Source of the DNA: Candidatus Nanopelagicales bacterium
Lineage (GTDB): Bacteria > Actinomycetota > Actinomycetes > S36-B12 > GCA-2699445
Length of the DNA stretch: 64,000 bases
Reading direction: 5' to 3'
Assembly: GCA_037045355.1 (NCBI GenBank)
Contig: JBAOHO010000013.1
Location: 186,001-250,000 of the forward strand
Positions 38,805 to 47,224 of the stretch are shown here, one piece after another (within the stretch, counting starts at the first letter, position 1; every line of letters begins with the position of its first letter). The notes under the pieces are model-generated. The model searched no databases, was not told where the DNA came from, and was given only the letters and a program-made list of their open reading frames with translations. Made by a program: the position numbers and the translations under genes.

Positions 38805-40370
38805 GTGTCACCTCTGCTGGCCTTGGGGCTGGCGGCGTGCTCCAGCAGTCAACCGGCGAGCGAACCATCGCCCGATTCGTCGACCATCGGCTCCATCCCC
38901 GGCATGAGCCAGTCCGCGATCGACGTCATGAACTCGGCCCCGTACAGCGGCAGTACATGGGCGATCCAGGTCTCGGACGCGAAGACGGGGGAGTCCCTGG
39001 TGAGCTACAACTCCACGCGACTGCTGGAGCCGGCCTCGGTCACCAAGACCTATAGCGTCGGATCCGCGTGGCTGAAGTTCGGCCCCGATTCCCGCATCGT
39101 CACCCCGGTCGTGCGCGCGGGGAAGATCTCCGGGGAGACGCTCAAGGGCAACCTCATCCTGGTGGCCAAGGGCGACATCACCATGGGGGGCCAGACGGGC
39201 CCCGACGGCAAGATCGTCTTCACCGACCTCGACCACAACGATGCCAACGCGATTCCCGGCGCCACCATCGCCGACAACGATCCGTTGGCCGGTCTCGATG
39301 ACCTTGCCGAGCAGGTCAAGAAGTCCGGGATCAGCGAAGTCGACGGTCAGGTGATCATCGACGACCGACTCTTCGTGACCCAGGACCTGGGCGAGGAGGA
39401 CGGTCCTGTCTCGCCGATCGTCATCAACAACAACCTGATCGACTTCGTCACGACGCCCACCACACCAGGCCAGTTGGCGAAGGTCGAGATCCGGCCGGAA
39501 GTCGCTCCATGGCGGTTGGTCAATCGGGTGAAGACAGTGGCCGCGGGTGGGGACTCGGAAATCGCCATCGACTCTCCGCGCGACGGGGTGGTCCGGCTGC
39601 GCGGAACCATCGCGGCCGACAGCGATCCGGTGTTGAAGGTGTGGCACTTCGACGACCCGGCCGCGTTCGCGCGCACTGCCTTCATCGAGGCGCTACAGCG
39701 GGCCGGAGTCTCCGTGACCGCATCGGCGACCGGCGACAACCCGGCTGCCCTGCTGCCTTCCGAGGAGGCGATCGGGGACCGGCCAGAGGTCGCCAAACTC
39801 AAGGGATTGACCTTCGAGCAGAACGCGACGTACATCCTGAAGGTCAGCTACAACCGCGGTGCGCAGACGCAGGTGTGCCTGTTGGCCGTGTCCGTCGACA
39901 GCAAGAACTGCGACGCCGGGTTCCCGGAGATGGCCAGGTTGCTGGCCGCTGCCGGTGTCGACCCCCGCAACGCCTCGCTTATCGACGGCTCCGGATTGCC
40001 AGGCAACTACGTCACGGCGCAGTCGTCGGCGCAGTTGATGCAGGCGTTCGCCGCCCGGCCGGATGCCGAACGGTGGCAGCAGGCACTGCCGATCATGGGC
40101 GTCGACGGGTCGATCGCCACGGTGCAGAAGGACAGTCCAGCCAAGGGTCAAGTGTTCGCGAAGACCGGCACGCTGGCCAACGCAGACCTGCTCAACGACC
40201 GCCTGCGTCTGGAGACCAAGGCGCTCGGCGGTTACATCATCGCCAAGTCGGGCCGGAAGTTGGCCGTCTCGATCATCATGAATCAGGCGATGTTCGATGA
40301 CATCCAGGGCGTGTTCGCCGCGAACGAGGACCTGGGCAAGATCGCGACCAGCATCTACGAGTCCTTCTGA
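38805..40370 (+). CDS. dacB: PBP4-type D-alanyl-D-alanine carboxypeptidase/endopeptidase, lipoprotein
   Basis: The product is a class C low-molecular-weight penicillin-binding protein. Motifs are SxxK at Ser78 (EPASVTKTYSV), SxN in KVSYNRGAQ near residue 347 (Asn two after Ser; the usual form is SDN) and KTG in VFAKTGTL near residue 450, with the long PBP4 insert domain between the first two. A lipobox LAACSSS lies at the N-terminus. From the GTG at 38805 the signal is only 11 residues, short for a lipoprotein. The frame continues upstream as FHLWRWLV without an ATG, so the true start may be a CTG at 38790 after AGGAG, or an indel hides it. It would trim or cleave peptidoglycan peptides. Confidence 0.87.
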   Translation: MSPLLALGLAACSSSQPASEPSPDSSTIGSIPGMSQSAIDVMNSAPYSGSTWAIQVSDAKTGESLVSYNSTRLLEPASVTKTYSVGSAWLKFGPDSRIVTPVVRAGKISGETLKGNLILVAKGDITMGGQTGPDGKIVFTDLDHNDANAIPGATIADNDPLAGLDDLAEQVKKSGISEVDGQVIIDDRLFVTQDLGEEDGPVSPIVINNNLIDFVTTPTTPGQLAKVEIRPEVAPWRLVNRVKTVAAGGDSEIAIDSPRDGVVRLRGTIAADSDPVLKVWHFDDPAAFARTAFIEALQRAGVSVTASATGDNPAALLPSEEAIGDRPEVAKLKGLTFEQNATYILKVSYNRGAQTQVCLLAVSVDSKNCDAGFPEMARLLAAAGVDPRNASLIDGSGLPGNYVTAQSSAQLMQAFAARPDAERWQQALPIMGVDGSIATVQKDSPAKGQVFAKTGTLANADLLNDRLRLETKALGGYIIAKSGRKLAVSIIMNQAMFDDIQGVFAANEDLGKIATSIYESF

Positions 40371-40451
40371 CCGCCCACTGACCGAGGTGGGCCCCCGGGT
40401 GCGACGCGAGTTCGCCCACGGATTGCCGCGATCCCGCCAACCGGTGCTGAG

Positions 40452-40473
40452 ACCCCGCCGCATGTGGCGGGGT
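40452..40473 (+). terminator. Terminator-like hairpin downstream of dacB
   Basis: ACCCCGCC and GGCGGGGT pair perfectly (8 bp) around a 6-base loop, 80 bases after the dacB stop, followed by TATTGG. The rest of the 490-base gap to 40861 holds no protein-like frame on either strand. Confidence 0.65.
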
Positions 40474-40822
40474 ATTGGTGGCTTGCGAAGTGTCCTCCGT
40501 GGGCAATCCTTGAGGCCACACCGGACCAACGTCGCCGTGTCGCGCGCGAAAGGGCAGACGGTGCTCACCCGATCTTCCGCTTTGACCGCGGTCATGCCTC
40601 GCCGCGTGGCTGGTGTTCTCCATCTCGGGGCCTCCTCGGGTTGTGCGGGCCCGTCGGTCGGGATGGTGGCAAGGCCCTGGCGGCGGGTGCGCCGGTTGCG
40701 GTTGGTCGCGTGAGCGCTCGCAGGATCGCCGGAGGGTTCGCCAGGACTCCCTTGGGACTCCCGCGGTCAATGGGGAGACGTCGAACGCATGGTCCCGAAG
40801 CTTGGGCAGGCCGCCCAATCGC

Positions 40823-40860
40823 TGGACAAACCAATTTCGTGACCATATGGTAGTCGCGAA
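40823..40860 (+). promoter_or_regulatory. Promoter (TGGACA-17-TATGGT) and palindromic operator for tetR-glycosyltransferase operon
   Basis: A -35-like TGGACA (40823-40828) and a -10-like TATGGT (40846-40851) are 17 bases apart. The ATG at 40861 follows ten bases after the -10 with no Shine-Dalgarno, so the mRNA is probably leaderless. The palindrome ACCATATGGT (40842-40851) covers the -10, the expected place for TetR autorepression. Confidence 0.62.
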
Positions 40861-41472
40861 ATGACTCGGACCTACCGCCAATCGCGCCGCCAAGAGCAAG
40901 TGCAGGAACGCCGGCGCCAGATCATATGGGCCGTGGGCGCGCTCATGGTCCGGGGATCCTTCGACGATGTGACGTTGCAGGGGGTCGCAGATGAAGCAGG
41001 AGTCTCGCTCAAGACCGTGACTCGCCAGTTCGGGACCAAGGAGCAACTGCTGCAGGCAGCCATGGATGATGCGCGTGGTGACGAGGAGTCACGGCGAGCG
41101 GTGTCGACCTCAGACCCCGCTCAGGTGGCCCAGGTGCTGGCCGCTCGCTACGACGAGATGGCCGAGATGATCTATCGCATGGGCGACGCGGAACTGCGTT
41201 ACGCCTGGCTCGGGGAGTGGGTGCAGATGGCCCGCGAGAGCCACCTCTCCTGGCTTGAACAGACTTTCGCTCGATGGTTACCCGAGTCGCTTCCGGAACG
41301 ACGTGACCGACTGATGTGCCTGTTCGCTGCCACCGAGGTTCGCAGTTGGTGGGCGATTCGACACCGATTTGACTGTGACTCCACCACCGCCGAACGCATC
41401 ATGCGCGAGCACCTCGAGGCGCTCACCAGCACGTGGGAACGACATGACCTGCAGCGAAGAACCGAGGAGTGA
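40861..41472 (+). CDS. TetR-family transcriptional regulator
   Basis: The 203-residue protein has an N-terminal helix-turn-helix: RRQIIWAVGALMVRGSFDDVTLQGVADEAGVSLKTVTRQFGTKEQLLQAAM, a textbook TetR DNA-binding domain. The C-terminal ligand domain is helical and Trp-rich (LGEWVQMARESHLSWLEQTFARWL). The stop overlaps the start region of the downstream glycosyltransferase, so both are one operon. It most likely represses its own operon through the palindrome at 40842-40851 and is released by the compound the glycosyltransferase modifies. Confidence 0.9.
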   Translation: MTRTYRQSRRQEQVQERRRQIIWAVGALMVRGSFDDVTLQGVADEAGVSLKTVTRQFGTKEQLLQAAMDDARGDEESRRAVSTSDPAQVAQVLAARYDEMAEMIYRMGDAELRYAWLGEWVQMARESHLSWLEQTFARWLPESLPERRDRLMCLFAATEVRSWWAIRHRFDCDSTTAERIMREHLEALTSTWERHDLQRRTEE

Positions 41473-41477
41473 CTGTC

Positions 41478-42776
41478 ATGGGGAACCAAAAGATACTGCT
41501 TGCCCTGTGGGACGGTGGAGGTGTGGTTCCACCTCTCATGGAGGTGGCGCGCCGGTTGACCGCCAGTGGCCACCAGGTGGTGGTCCTTGGCGACCCCACC
41601 ATCGCCGAGGAGGCCGCCGCAGCTGGAGCCACGTTCCGGAGTTGGTCGCGCGCACCCCATCGGCAGACGCGGGATCGGACCGACGACATCATCCGGGACT
41701 ACGCCTTCAAGAGCCAGCAGAAGTTCTTCAAGGCAGAGTTCCGTGGCTACTTCATTGACGCGGGCCCGGACTGGACGGCGGACGTCCTGGCAGCGATCGA
41801 TGAATACGACATCACCGCCGTCCTGTGCGACTTCATGGTTCCGTGGGCGTCAATCGCGGCAGAGGCACGATCATTGCCGTGCACCGTTCTGGTTACCTTC
41901 CCCTACCCGGTCCCCACGGCCGGGTTCCCGCCCCAAGGCTCCGCCTTGCTGCCCGTCCCGGGATTCCTGGAGTGGCCGCGTGATGCTGCGATTAGAAGGA
42001 TGACCGAGTGGTTCTACGACAAGTGGGTGCCCACCATGAACGCTGTACGCGCGAGCTTGGATCTTCCACCCATCAAACACGCCATGGATCAGGTGCGGAA
42101 CTCCTCGGCAATAGCGGTTCTCACTGCCCGCGCCTTCGACCATCCGACATCGTCGGCTCCAGCAAATGTGTCCTGGACCGGTCCGATGCTCGACGATCCG
42201 TCCTGGGTGCGACCGTGGCAAGCCCCATGGGCCCCAGACGACCAGCGTCCCTTGGTGGTCGTGGGACTGTCTTCGACTTTCCAGGATCACGTCGACCTGC
42301 TCCAGCGGATCGTCGACGCCCTCTCGGAGCTGCCGGTCCGGGCCATCGTCTCCCGTGGGCCCTCCATCAGGGAGGGCGAAGTGGTCGGCACACCGGATGT
42401 CGTCATAGTGGAGTCCGTGCCGCACGAGCAGGTTCTTGCGGATGCCTCGGTTCTGGTCACGCACTGCGGTCATGGAACGGCCATGAAGGGCCTCGCCGCC
42501 GGAGTACCCATGGTCTGCATTCCCATTGCTCGGGATCAGACGGACAATGCGGCCCGTCTGGTCAGCCTGGGTATCGGTGTCAAAGTCAAACGCTCATCCA
42601 GTTCGGCCAAGATCAGGTCGGCGATCGAGGAGGTCCTGGCGAGTCCGAAGTATCGCGACTCTGCCCATGCGGTGGCCGAAACGATCGCGTCCGGCTTCGG
42701 GCAAACCGACATTGTCACCATCGTCGAGGCGACTGTTCGTCACTTTGGCCCAGTCAGCCCAGCCCCCCGAGGGTGA
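41478..42776 (+). CDS. GT1-family UDP-glycosyltransferase
   Basis: About 432 residues from ATG 41478; a GTG at 41469 overlapping the tetR stop is an alternative start, but the GAGGAG site is better spaced for the ATG. The N-terminus (ILLALWDGGGVVPPLMEVARRLTASGHQVVVLG) is an acceptor-binding Rossmann half. The C-terminus has VLVTHCGHGTAMKGLAAGVPMVCIPIARDQTDNAARL near residues 325-361, the donor-sugar signature of antibiotic-type glycosyltransferases. With the TetR gene it forms a substrate-responsive unit analogous to the MarR/GT1 pair at 31 kb. Acceptor unknown. Confidence 0.88.
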   Translation: MGNQKILLALWDGGGVVPPLMEVARRLTASGHQVVVLGDPTIAEEAAAAGATFRSWSRAPHRQTRDRTDDIIRDYAFKSQQKFFKAEFRGYFIDAGPDWTADVLAAIDEYDITAVLCDFMVPWASIAAEARSLPCTVLVTFPYPVPTAGFPPQGSALLPVPGFLEWPRDAAIRRMTEWFYDKWVPTMNAVRASLDLPPIKHAMDQVRNSSAIAVLTARAFDHPTSSAPANVSWTGPMLDDPSWVRPWQAPWAPDDQRPLVVVGLSSTFQDHVDLLQRIVDALSELPVRAIVSRGPSIREGEVVGTPDVVIVESVPHEQVLADASVLVTHCGHGTAMKGLAAGVPMVCIPIARDQTDNAARLVSLGIGVKVKRSSSSAKIRSAIEEVLASPKYRDSAHAVAETIASGFGQTDIVTIVEATVRHFGPVSPAPRG

Positions 42777-42807
42777 CGTCACGCATTCTGGCTGAGGCTG
42801 CGTTGAC

Positions 42808-42890
42808 TCAGAACTCGATGTCGTCATCACCATTCATGGGCCGGGTCCGGCACATGGCCATGGTCTGTTTGTCGATGTGCCGGGTCGTGA
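42808..42890 (-). pseudogene. Short remnant of a DUF222-HNH endonuclease 3' end
   Basis: On the minus strand the frame reads TTRHIDKQTMAM...RPMNGDDDIEF and stops at 42808-42810. It resembles the end of the intact gene (THHRHIDLNRF... and +1-frame DTNGNDDLTD) and the fragment at 8269-8379 (PTNGDDDIEG). It is only ~28 codons, so the assignment rests on this pairwise similarity. Confidence 0.35.
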
Positions 42891-42959
42891 GGCGTCTTGG
42901 TTCAAGTTGAGCCCCCTGTGGTCACCTGACTGCGTCAGTCAGCCCGATCCTGCCACCTT

Positions 42960-43590
42960 TCAAGGCCTGAGTTCAGCGGCGCCGAAGGACACGCTGAACC
43001 GGTCGCACCAGATGGCGACGCTGCGCAACTGGTCCAGGTCGACATCGCTCGGGATGACGTAGTTCTGGTTACCGACGTTGCCCTTGAGCGGGCCGAGGTC
43101 GACGTACTCGCCGTCGTCGAAGACGAACCAGCCGTCGGTCCCGTCGATGACCCGAGAGTCGGTCAGCCACACCTTCAGGTCCGGACCGTTGCTGGTGCGG
43201 AAGCCCTCCAGCCGCAGGATCCGCTGACCATCGGCCAGCTCGAGGATCTTCGCGGTGCCCTGTGTCTCGTGCTCGTGGCTGATGAAGGAACCCGAGAGCA
43301 ACGTGGCCGGTCCTGTGGCTGTTGCCGTGGCGGCAGCTGCCCTGCCCGGCATCAGGGACGGCAACGGCCGCCACCGGAATCGCTTCATCGACGGTCTGGT
43401 CCAGGATCAGGCGCCATGGCTGGAAGGCCAGAGCCGCAACGGTCAGCAGGGCCAGCACGATCACGATCGCGGGGATCAGAATCTTGGGACTGGTCCAGCG
43501 TCGCTTGCGCTTCGCACCGACGGTGGTGTCGCCTGGACTCTGCTCGGTCGATGCGGGGGATGTCACTGCGGCGCTTCGTTCGCTGGTCAC
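42960..43590 (-). CDS. Membrane-anchored DM13-domain protein, one frameshift
   Basis: The start is GTG 43590 with GAGGAG seven bases upstream. Residues ~30-50 are a single membrane segment (ILIPAIVIVLALLTVAALAF) after a basic stretch AKRKRRW. After a one-base insertion near 43344-43350 the frame continues into a complete DM13 domain: LLSGSFISHEHETQGTAKIL, LRLEGFRTSNGPDLKVWLTD and a conserved Cys in VAIWCDRFSVSFG. DM13 domains are proposed to bind or transfer electrons through that Cys, or to bind ligands, on the outside of the membrane. It is divergent from the response regulator at 43730. Confidence 0.83.
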
Positions 43591-43729
43591 TGGATTCTCC
43601 TCGGTCGCGTTTGACGCTTCATCAAGAACAACCCATCGCGGCGCCCGGTGATAGCCGGATTCGATTACCAGAGTCTTACGGTGCGGGCGCACCCTCGCTC
43701 AGAGGGGTGATCGCACCTACTCTCGGGGT

Positions 43730-44464
43730 GTGAGCGGAATCCTGGTCGTCGACGACGATCGCACTGTCGGCGGAGTGCTGCTGAGTTATCTGAAGCGCGC
43801 CGAACTCGAGGGCCGCCACGTCGACGTCGGCAGCGGACTGCACGCGACGATCGAGCAGATGGACCCGGACCTGCTGGTGCTCGACGTCATGCTGCCCGAC
43901 GCCGACGGCATCCAACTGTGCGGTGAGATCCGGCGCACGAACCCAGAGCTGCCCGTCATCCTGCTGACAGCGCGATCCGAGGAGATCGACCGGATCTCCG
44001 GACTCACCGCAGGAGCCGACGACTACGTCGTCAAACCGTTCAGCCCCCGCGAACTCGTCCTGCGCATCCAGTCCGTGTTGCGCCGCTCGCAGGCCACCCG
44101 CGCGGTTGACACCCGGGAGCCGATCATCCGTGATGGTGACCTGGTGCTGGATCGGCGATCGCGCCAAGCCACCCACGCCGGTGCGGATCTGTCGTTGACG
44201 ATGCGCGAGTTCGATCTCCTCGCCCACCTGCTCGATCATCCGGGCCAGGCATTGACCCGCGAGCAACTGCTGGAAGATGTCTGGGACTGGAGTTACGGCG
44301 ACAAATCCACCGTCACCGTGCACGTGCGTCGGCTGCGGGAGAAGGTCGAAGTTGACCCTGCCAACCCACAGCGGCTCGTCACCGTGTGGGGCGTCGGCTA
44401 CCGCTGGGATCCGACGCCCGACACGGCGGATCCGGCGGCGGCGACGCCGGAGGTTGCTTCATGA
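43730..44464 (+). CDS. OmpR-family two-component response regulator
   Basis: The 244-residue protein starts at GTG 43730. The receiver domain has VVDDDRTVG (acidic pocket), the phospho-acceptor Asp in LLVLDVMLPDADG near residue 56, and the Lys in DYVVKPFSPREL. The C-terminal winged helix reads LTMREFDLLAHLLDHPGQALTREQLLEDVWDWSYGDKSTVTVHVRRLREKVE. It overlaps the downstream kinase by four bases. The pair is divergent from the DM13 protein, a possible target. The signal sensed is unknown. Confidence 0.93.
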   Translation: MSGILVVDDDRTVGGVLLSYLKRAELEGRHVDVGSGLHATIEQMDPDLLVLDVMLPDADGIQLCGEIRRTNPELPVILLTARSEEIDRISGLTAGADDYVVKPFSPRELVLRIQSVLRRSQATRAVDTREPIIRDGDLVLDRRSRQATHAGADLSLTMREFDLLAHLLDHPGQALTREQLLEDVWDWSYGDKSTVTVHVRRLREKVEVDPANPQRLVTVWGVGYRWDPTPDTADPAAATPEVAS

Positions 44465-45480
44465 GCCACTCCGTCACCGCCGTTCTCATCGCCGCCGGGT
44501 CAGCGTTGATCGTCGGCGCCATCGCACTCGCACTGTTGTACCGGTTCACCCGGCGGTCCACGCTGTGGGCTGTCCGGCTTGCGCCTCTTGTCGCCGTCGC
44601 CAGCATCGCCGCCGGCGTCGTGGCCGCGAGTCTGACGATGCTTCTCGAACCCCAACAGGTCCTGGTTATCGCGCTGGTGCTGGCCGTCTCCACTCCTATC
44701 GCCGTGATGTTCGGTGTCATCGCCGGCCGACGGGTCGCGGCGCTTCAGCAGCGGGCCGCCGAAGAAGCGGCAGCCCGGCAACGCGACCGCGCCGTCGAAG
44801 ACCGCCGCCGAGAACTGATCTCCTGGCTGAGTCACGACATCCGCACTCCGCTGGCGCGCATGCGGGCCCTTACTGAGGCGTATGAGGACGGGCTCGCCCC
44901 GCCCGACTACGCCACGCGCATGACCCGAGAGGTGGACGGTCTCGCGGTCATTATCGAGGACCTCGCGACGTTGTCCCGGCTGCAGGGGACCGAGGCGCAG
45001 ATCCAGGTCGAGGCCCTCGATCTCTCGGATCTCGTGTCAGATGTCGTGGCCGACAACCAGCCACTGGCACACCGGTTGAACATCACGCTGGAGGGCGCGG
45101 CCCGCGGTTTGGCGGAAGTATCGGCCGATCCCACGGAACTCGGTCGGGCGATCAACAACCTCATCGTCAACGCTCTGCGGCACACCCGACCTGACGGTTT
45201 CGTCGCCGTGACCGTGACGGGATCCGACGGCACTGCGCAGGTGTCGGTGCGCGACCAGTGCGGTGGCATCCCCGATGAGCACATGGACCGACTCTTCGAG
45301 GCGGGCTGGCGCGGAACCTCTGCGCGGACCCCGGGAGACGCCGGCGCCGGTCTGGGCCTCGCGATCACCCAGCGCGTGGTCATGGCGCACGGGGGGAGCC
45401 TGGCGGTGCACAACACCGACGATGGGTGCGAGTTCAGCATCAGTCTTCCCGCGATCTCTGCCCAGCCGGTCGCGACGTAG
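44461..45480 (+). CDS. Two-component sensor histidine kinase
   Basis: The 339-residue protein has three or four membrane segments in the first ~90 residues with no sizeable extracellular domain, so it probably senses something in or at the membrane. The dimerisation helix has the phosphorylated His in LISWLSHDIRTPLARM near residue 125. The ATPase domain shows the N box INNLIVNALRHT, G1 VRDQCGGIPDEHMDRLFE and G2 DAGAGLGLAITQRVVMAHGG. It is translationally coupled to the response regulator. Confidence 0.92.
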   Translation: MSHSVTAVLIAAGSALIVGAIALALLYRFTRRSTLWAVRLAPLVAVASIAAGVVAASLTMLLEPQQVLVIALVLAVSTPIAVMFGVIAGRRVAALQQRAAEEAAARQRDRAVEDRRRELISWLSHDIRTPLARMRALTEAYEDGLAPPDYATRMTREVDGLAVIIEDLATLSRLQGTEAQIQVEALDLSDLVSDVVADNQPLAHRLNITLEGAARGLAEVSADPTELGRAINNLIVNALRHTRPDGFVAVTVTGSDGTAQVSVRDQCGGIPDEHMDRLFEAGWRGTSARTPGDAGAGLGLAITQRVVMAHGGSLAVHNTDDGCEFSISLPAISAQPVAT

Positions 45481-45525
45481 CGGTTGAGTCGCGATCACGG
45501 ACCGCGTCACGGGCGGTGTCCGACT

Positions 45526-47025
45526 TCAGCGTCGGGTTACGGTCAGGTCGTCCCGGGCGCGGATCCACTCTTCGGCCGAGCCGGTGGTGGGCCGCACCTT
45601 CGCGATCAGGCGGTAGGTATACGTCTCTCCCGAATCGTGTGTGCCCAGGGCACGGCGACAGATTGCGCTCGGCTTGCCCGCGACGGCGCACTCCTCCCGG
45701 GTTCGGGTGTCCTTCAGCGGGATGGTCAGACGATCAGCGGGCCAGCGCTTCGCCCAGGTGCGCCAGGGCCTACCGGCCGCCACCCGGTGCGGCTTGTTGT
45801 ACTGAACCGTGTAGCGCACGGCCACACCGACGGTTCCCGGCGGCGGTGTGATGTGAAGGCTGCCACGTTCCTCGGTCAGTTTCAGCGGACTCGTGTTGAG
45901 CAGGACGCTGATGGAGTTCGCGTTCATGTTCGCGGTCACAATGTCCGGCTTGCCGTCCCTGGTGAGATCCCCGAGCGCTACACCTCGCGGTCCCTTCCCC
46001 GTCGCATACTGGGTTCGCGCGGCCAGGGTGCCCTTGCCCGTGTTGGGCAGAACGCTGACCTCGCTGCCGTCGAAGTCAGTGACGACGGCGTCCATCAGAC
46101 CGTCGCCGGTAAGGTCCTGGAGAGCCAATGCGGACGGCTGGGATCCAGCGGGATACTCGACGCTGGGCTTGAACCCGCCTTTGCCGTTTCCGGTCAGGAC
46201 ACTGGCAGATGCGCCTTCACTGTTGGCCGTGACGATGTCCAGCTTGCTGTTGGGATCGACGCGCCCGAGTGCGACCGCGGCCGGCTTTCGTCCGGTCGGG
46301 TAGTCGACGCGATCAGCGAACCCACCCTTGCCGGTGTTCAAAAGCACACTCACGCTGTCCGCACCGATGTTGGCGGTGACGATGTCCAGGGACTTGTCGT
46401 TGTTGACTTTCCCCAGTGCGACCGACCAGGGACCGACGCCGGTCGGGTAGTCGACCTTCGGTGCAAGGGTCCCTTGACCGGTATTGACCAGGACACTGAC
46501 CGAGTTCGCGCCGTTGTTGGCCGTCACCACGTCAAGTCGACCATCGCCAGAGACATCGCCCACAGTCACTGAGTAGGGGCTGGTGCCAGTAGGGGAGTCG
46601 ACCTTGTCGGCGAACACGCCGTTTCCGACATTGCGCAGGAGGCTGATCGAGTTGCTGACGTAGTTGGTGGCGACTATGTCGAGACGTCCATCTCCGGTGA
46701 CATCACCGACGGCTACTGACCAAGGTCCCGTGCCGACTCGGTACTCGGTCTTTGATCCGAACCCCCCGGAGCCGTTGTTCTTCAGGACGCTCACCGTCCC
46801 AGCGGAACGGTTGGCGGTGACCGCATCGACTGTGCCGTCGCTGTCGATGTCTCCCAGGGCAATGGCCTGGGACCGGTTGCCTGCGGGGTACTCCTTCTGC
46901 GCAGCGAACTTGATCTCCGGGGTGTCGCCGGCAGTCGCAGCAGGGGAAAGCAGTGCCGCCAGCGCAAGGGCGCCGCCCCCGATTATCAGTGCCGAGGTCC
47001 GGGCCCAGGTCCACGAAGTGTTCAC
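45526..47025 (-). CDS. Secreted FG-GAP/VCBS repeat protein
   Basis: The 499-residue protein starts at GTG 47025 and has a signal peptide (ALALAALLSPAATAG). Residues ~45-385 are about seven repeats of ~47 residues with the pattern VALGD(V/L)(T/N).DG..DIVTAN...SVSVL.NTG.G.F, each carrying a calcium-loop-like DxDxDG segment. They should fold as a beta-propeller. The C-terminal ~110 residues form a different domain (YTVQYNKPHRV...YTYRLIAKVRP). Such propellers often bind surfaces, polysaccharides or proteins; the target is not known. Confidence 0.82.
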   Translation of the reverse strand: MNTSWTWARTSALIIGGGALALAALLSPAATAGDTPEIKFAAQKEYPAGNRSQAIALGDIDSDGTVDAVTANRSAGTVSVLKNNGSGGFGSKTEYRVGTGPWSVAVGDVTGDGRLDIVATNYVSNSISLLRNVGNGVFADKVDSPTGTSPYSVTVGDVSGDGRLDVVTANNGANSVSVLVNTGQGTLAPKVDYPTGVGPWSVALGKVNNDKSLDIVTANIGADSVSVLLNTGKGGFADRVDYPTGRKPAAVALGRVDPNSKLDIVTANSEGASASVLTGNGKGGFKPSVEYPAGSQPSALALQDLTGDGLMDAVVTDFDGSEVSVLPNTGKGTLAARTQYATGKGPRGVALGDLTRDGKPDIVTANMNANSISVLLNTSPLKLTEERGSLHITPPPGTVGVAVRYTVQYNKPHRVAAGRPWRTWAKRWPADRLTIPLKDTRTREECAVAGKPSAICRRALGTHDSGETYTYRLIAKVRPTTGSAEEWIRARDDLTVTRR

Positions 47026-47224
47026 CGTGGCAGGCTACGGGGGCAGCGACGCGCCCAGCAATCGATGGGTGCGGATGGGTGACAGTGCCTGATCAGCGCC
47101 AAGGCGACTCCGTAAACCGCTTTGTGTCGGACGTGCGGGTGATAGTGGGGTTAGGCGGCAGGTAGGCAGGTTCCGCGCGTCAGCGGAACAGAGGAATCGT
47201 GGCGGTACGGGAGGAAGGCTCAGC

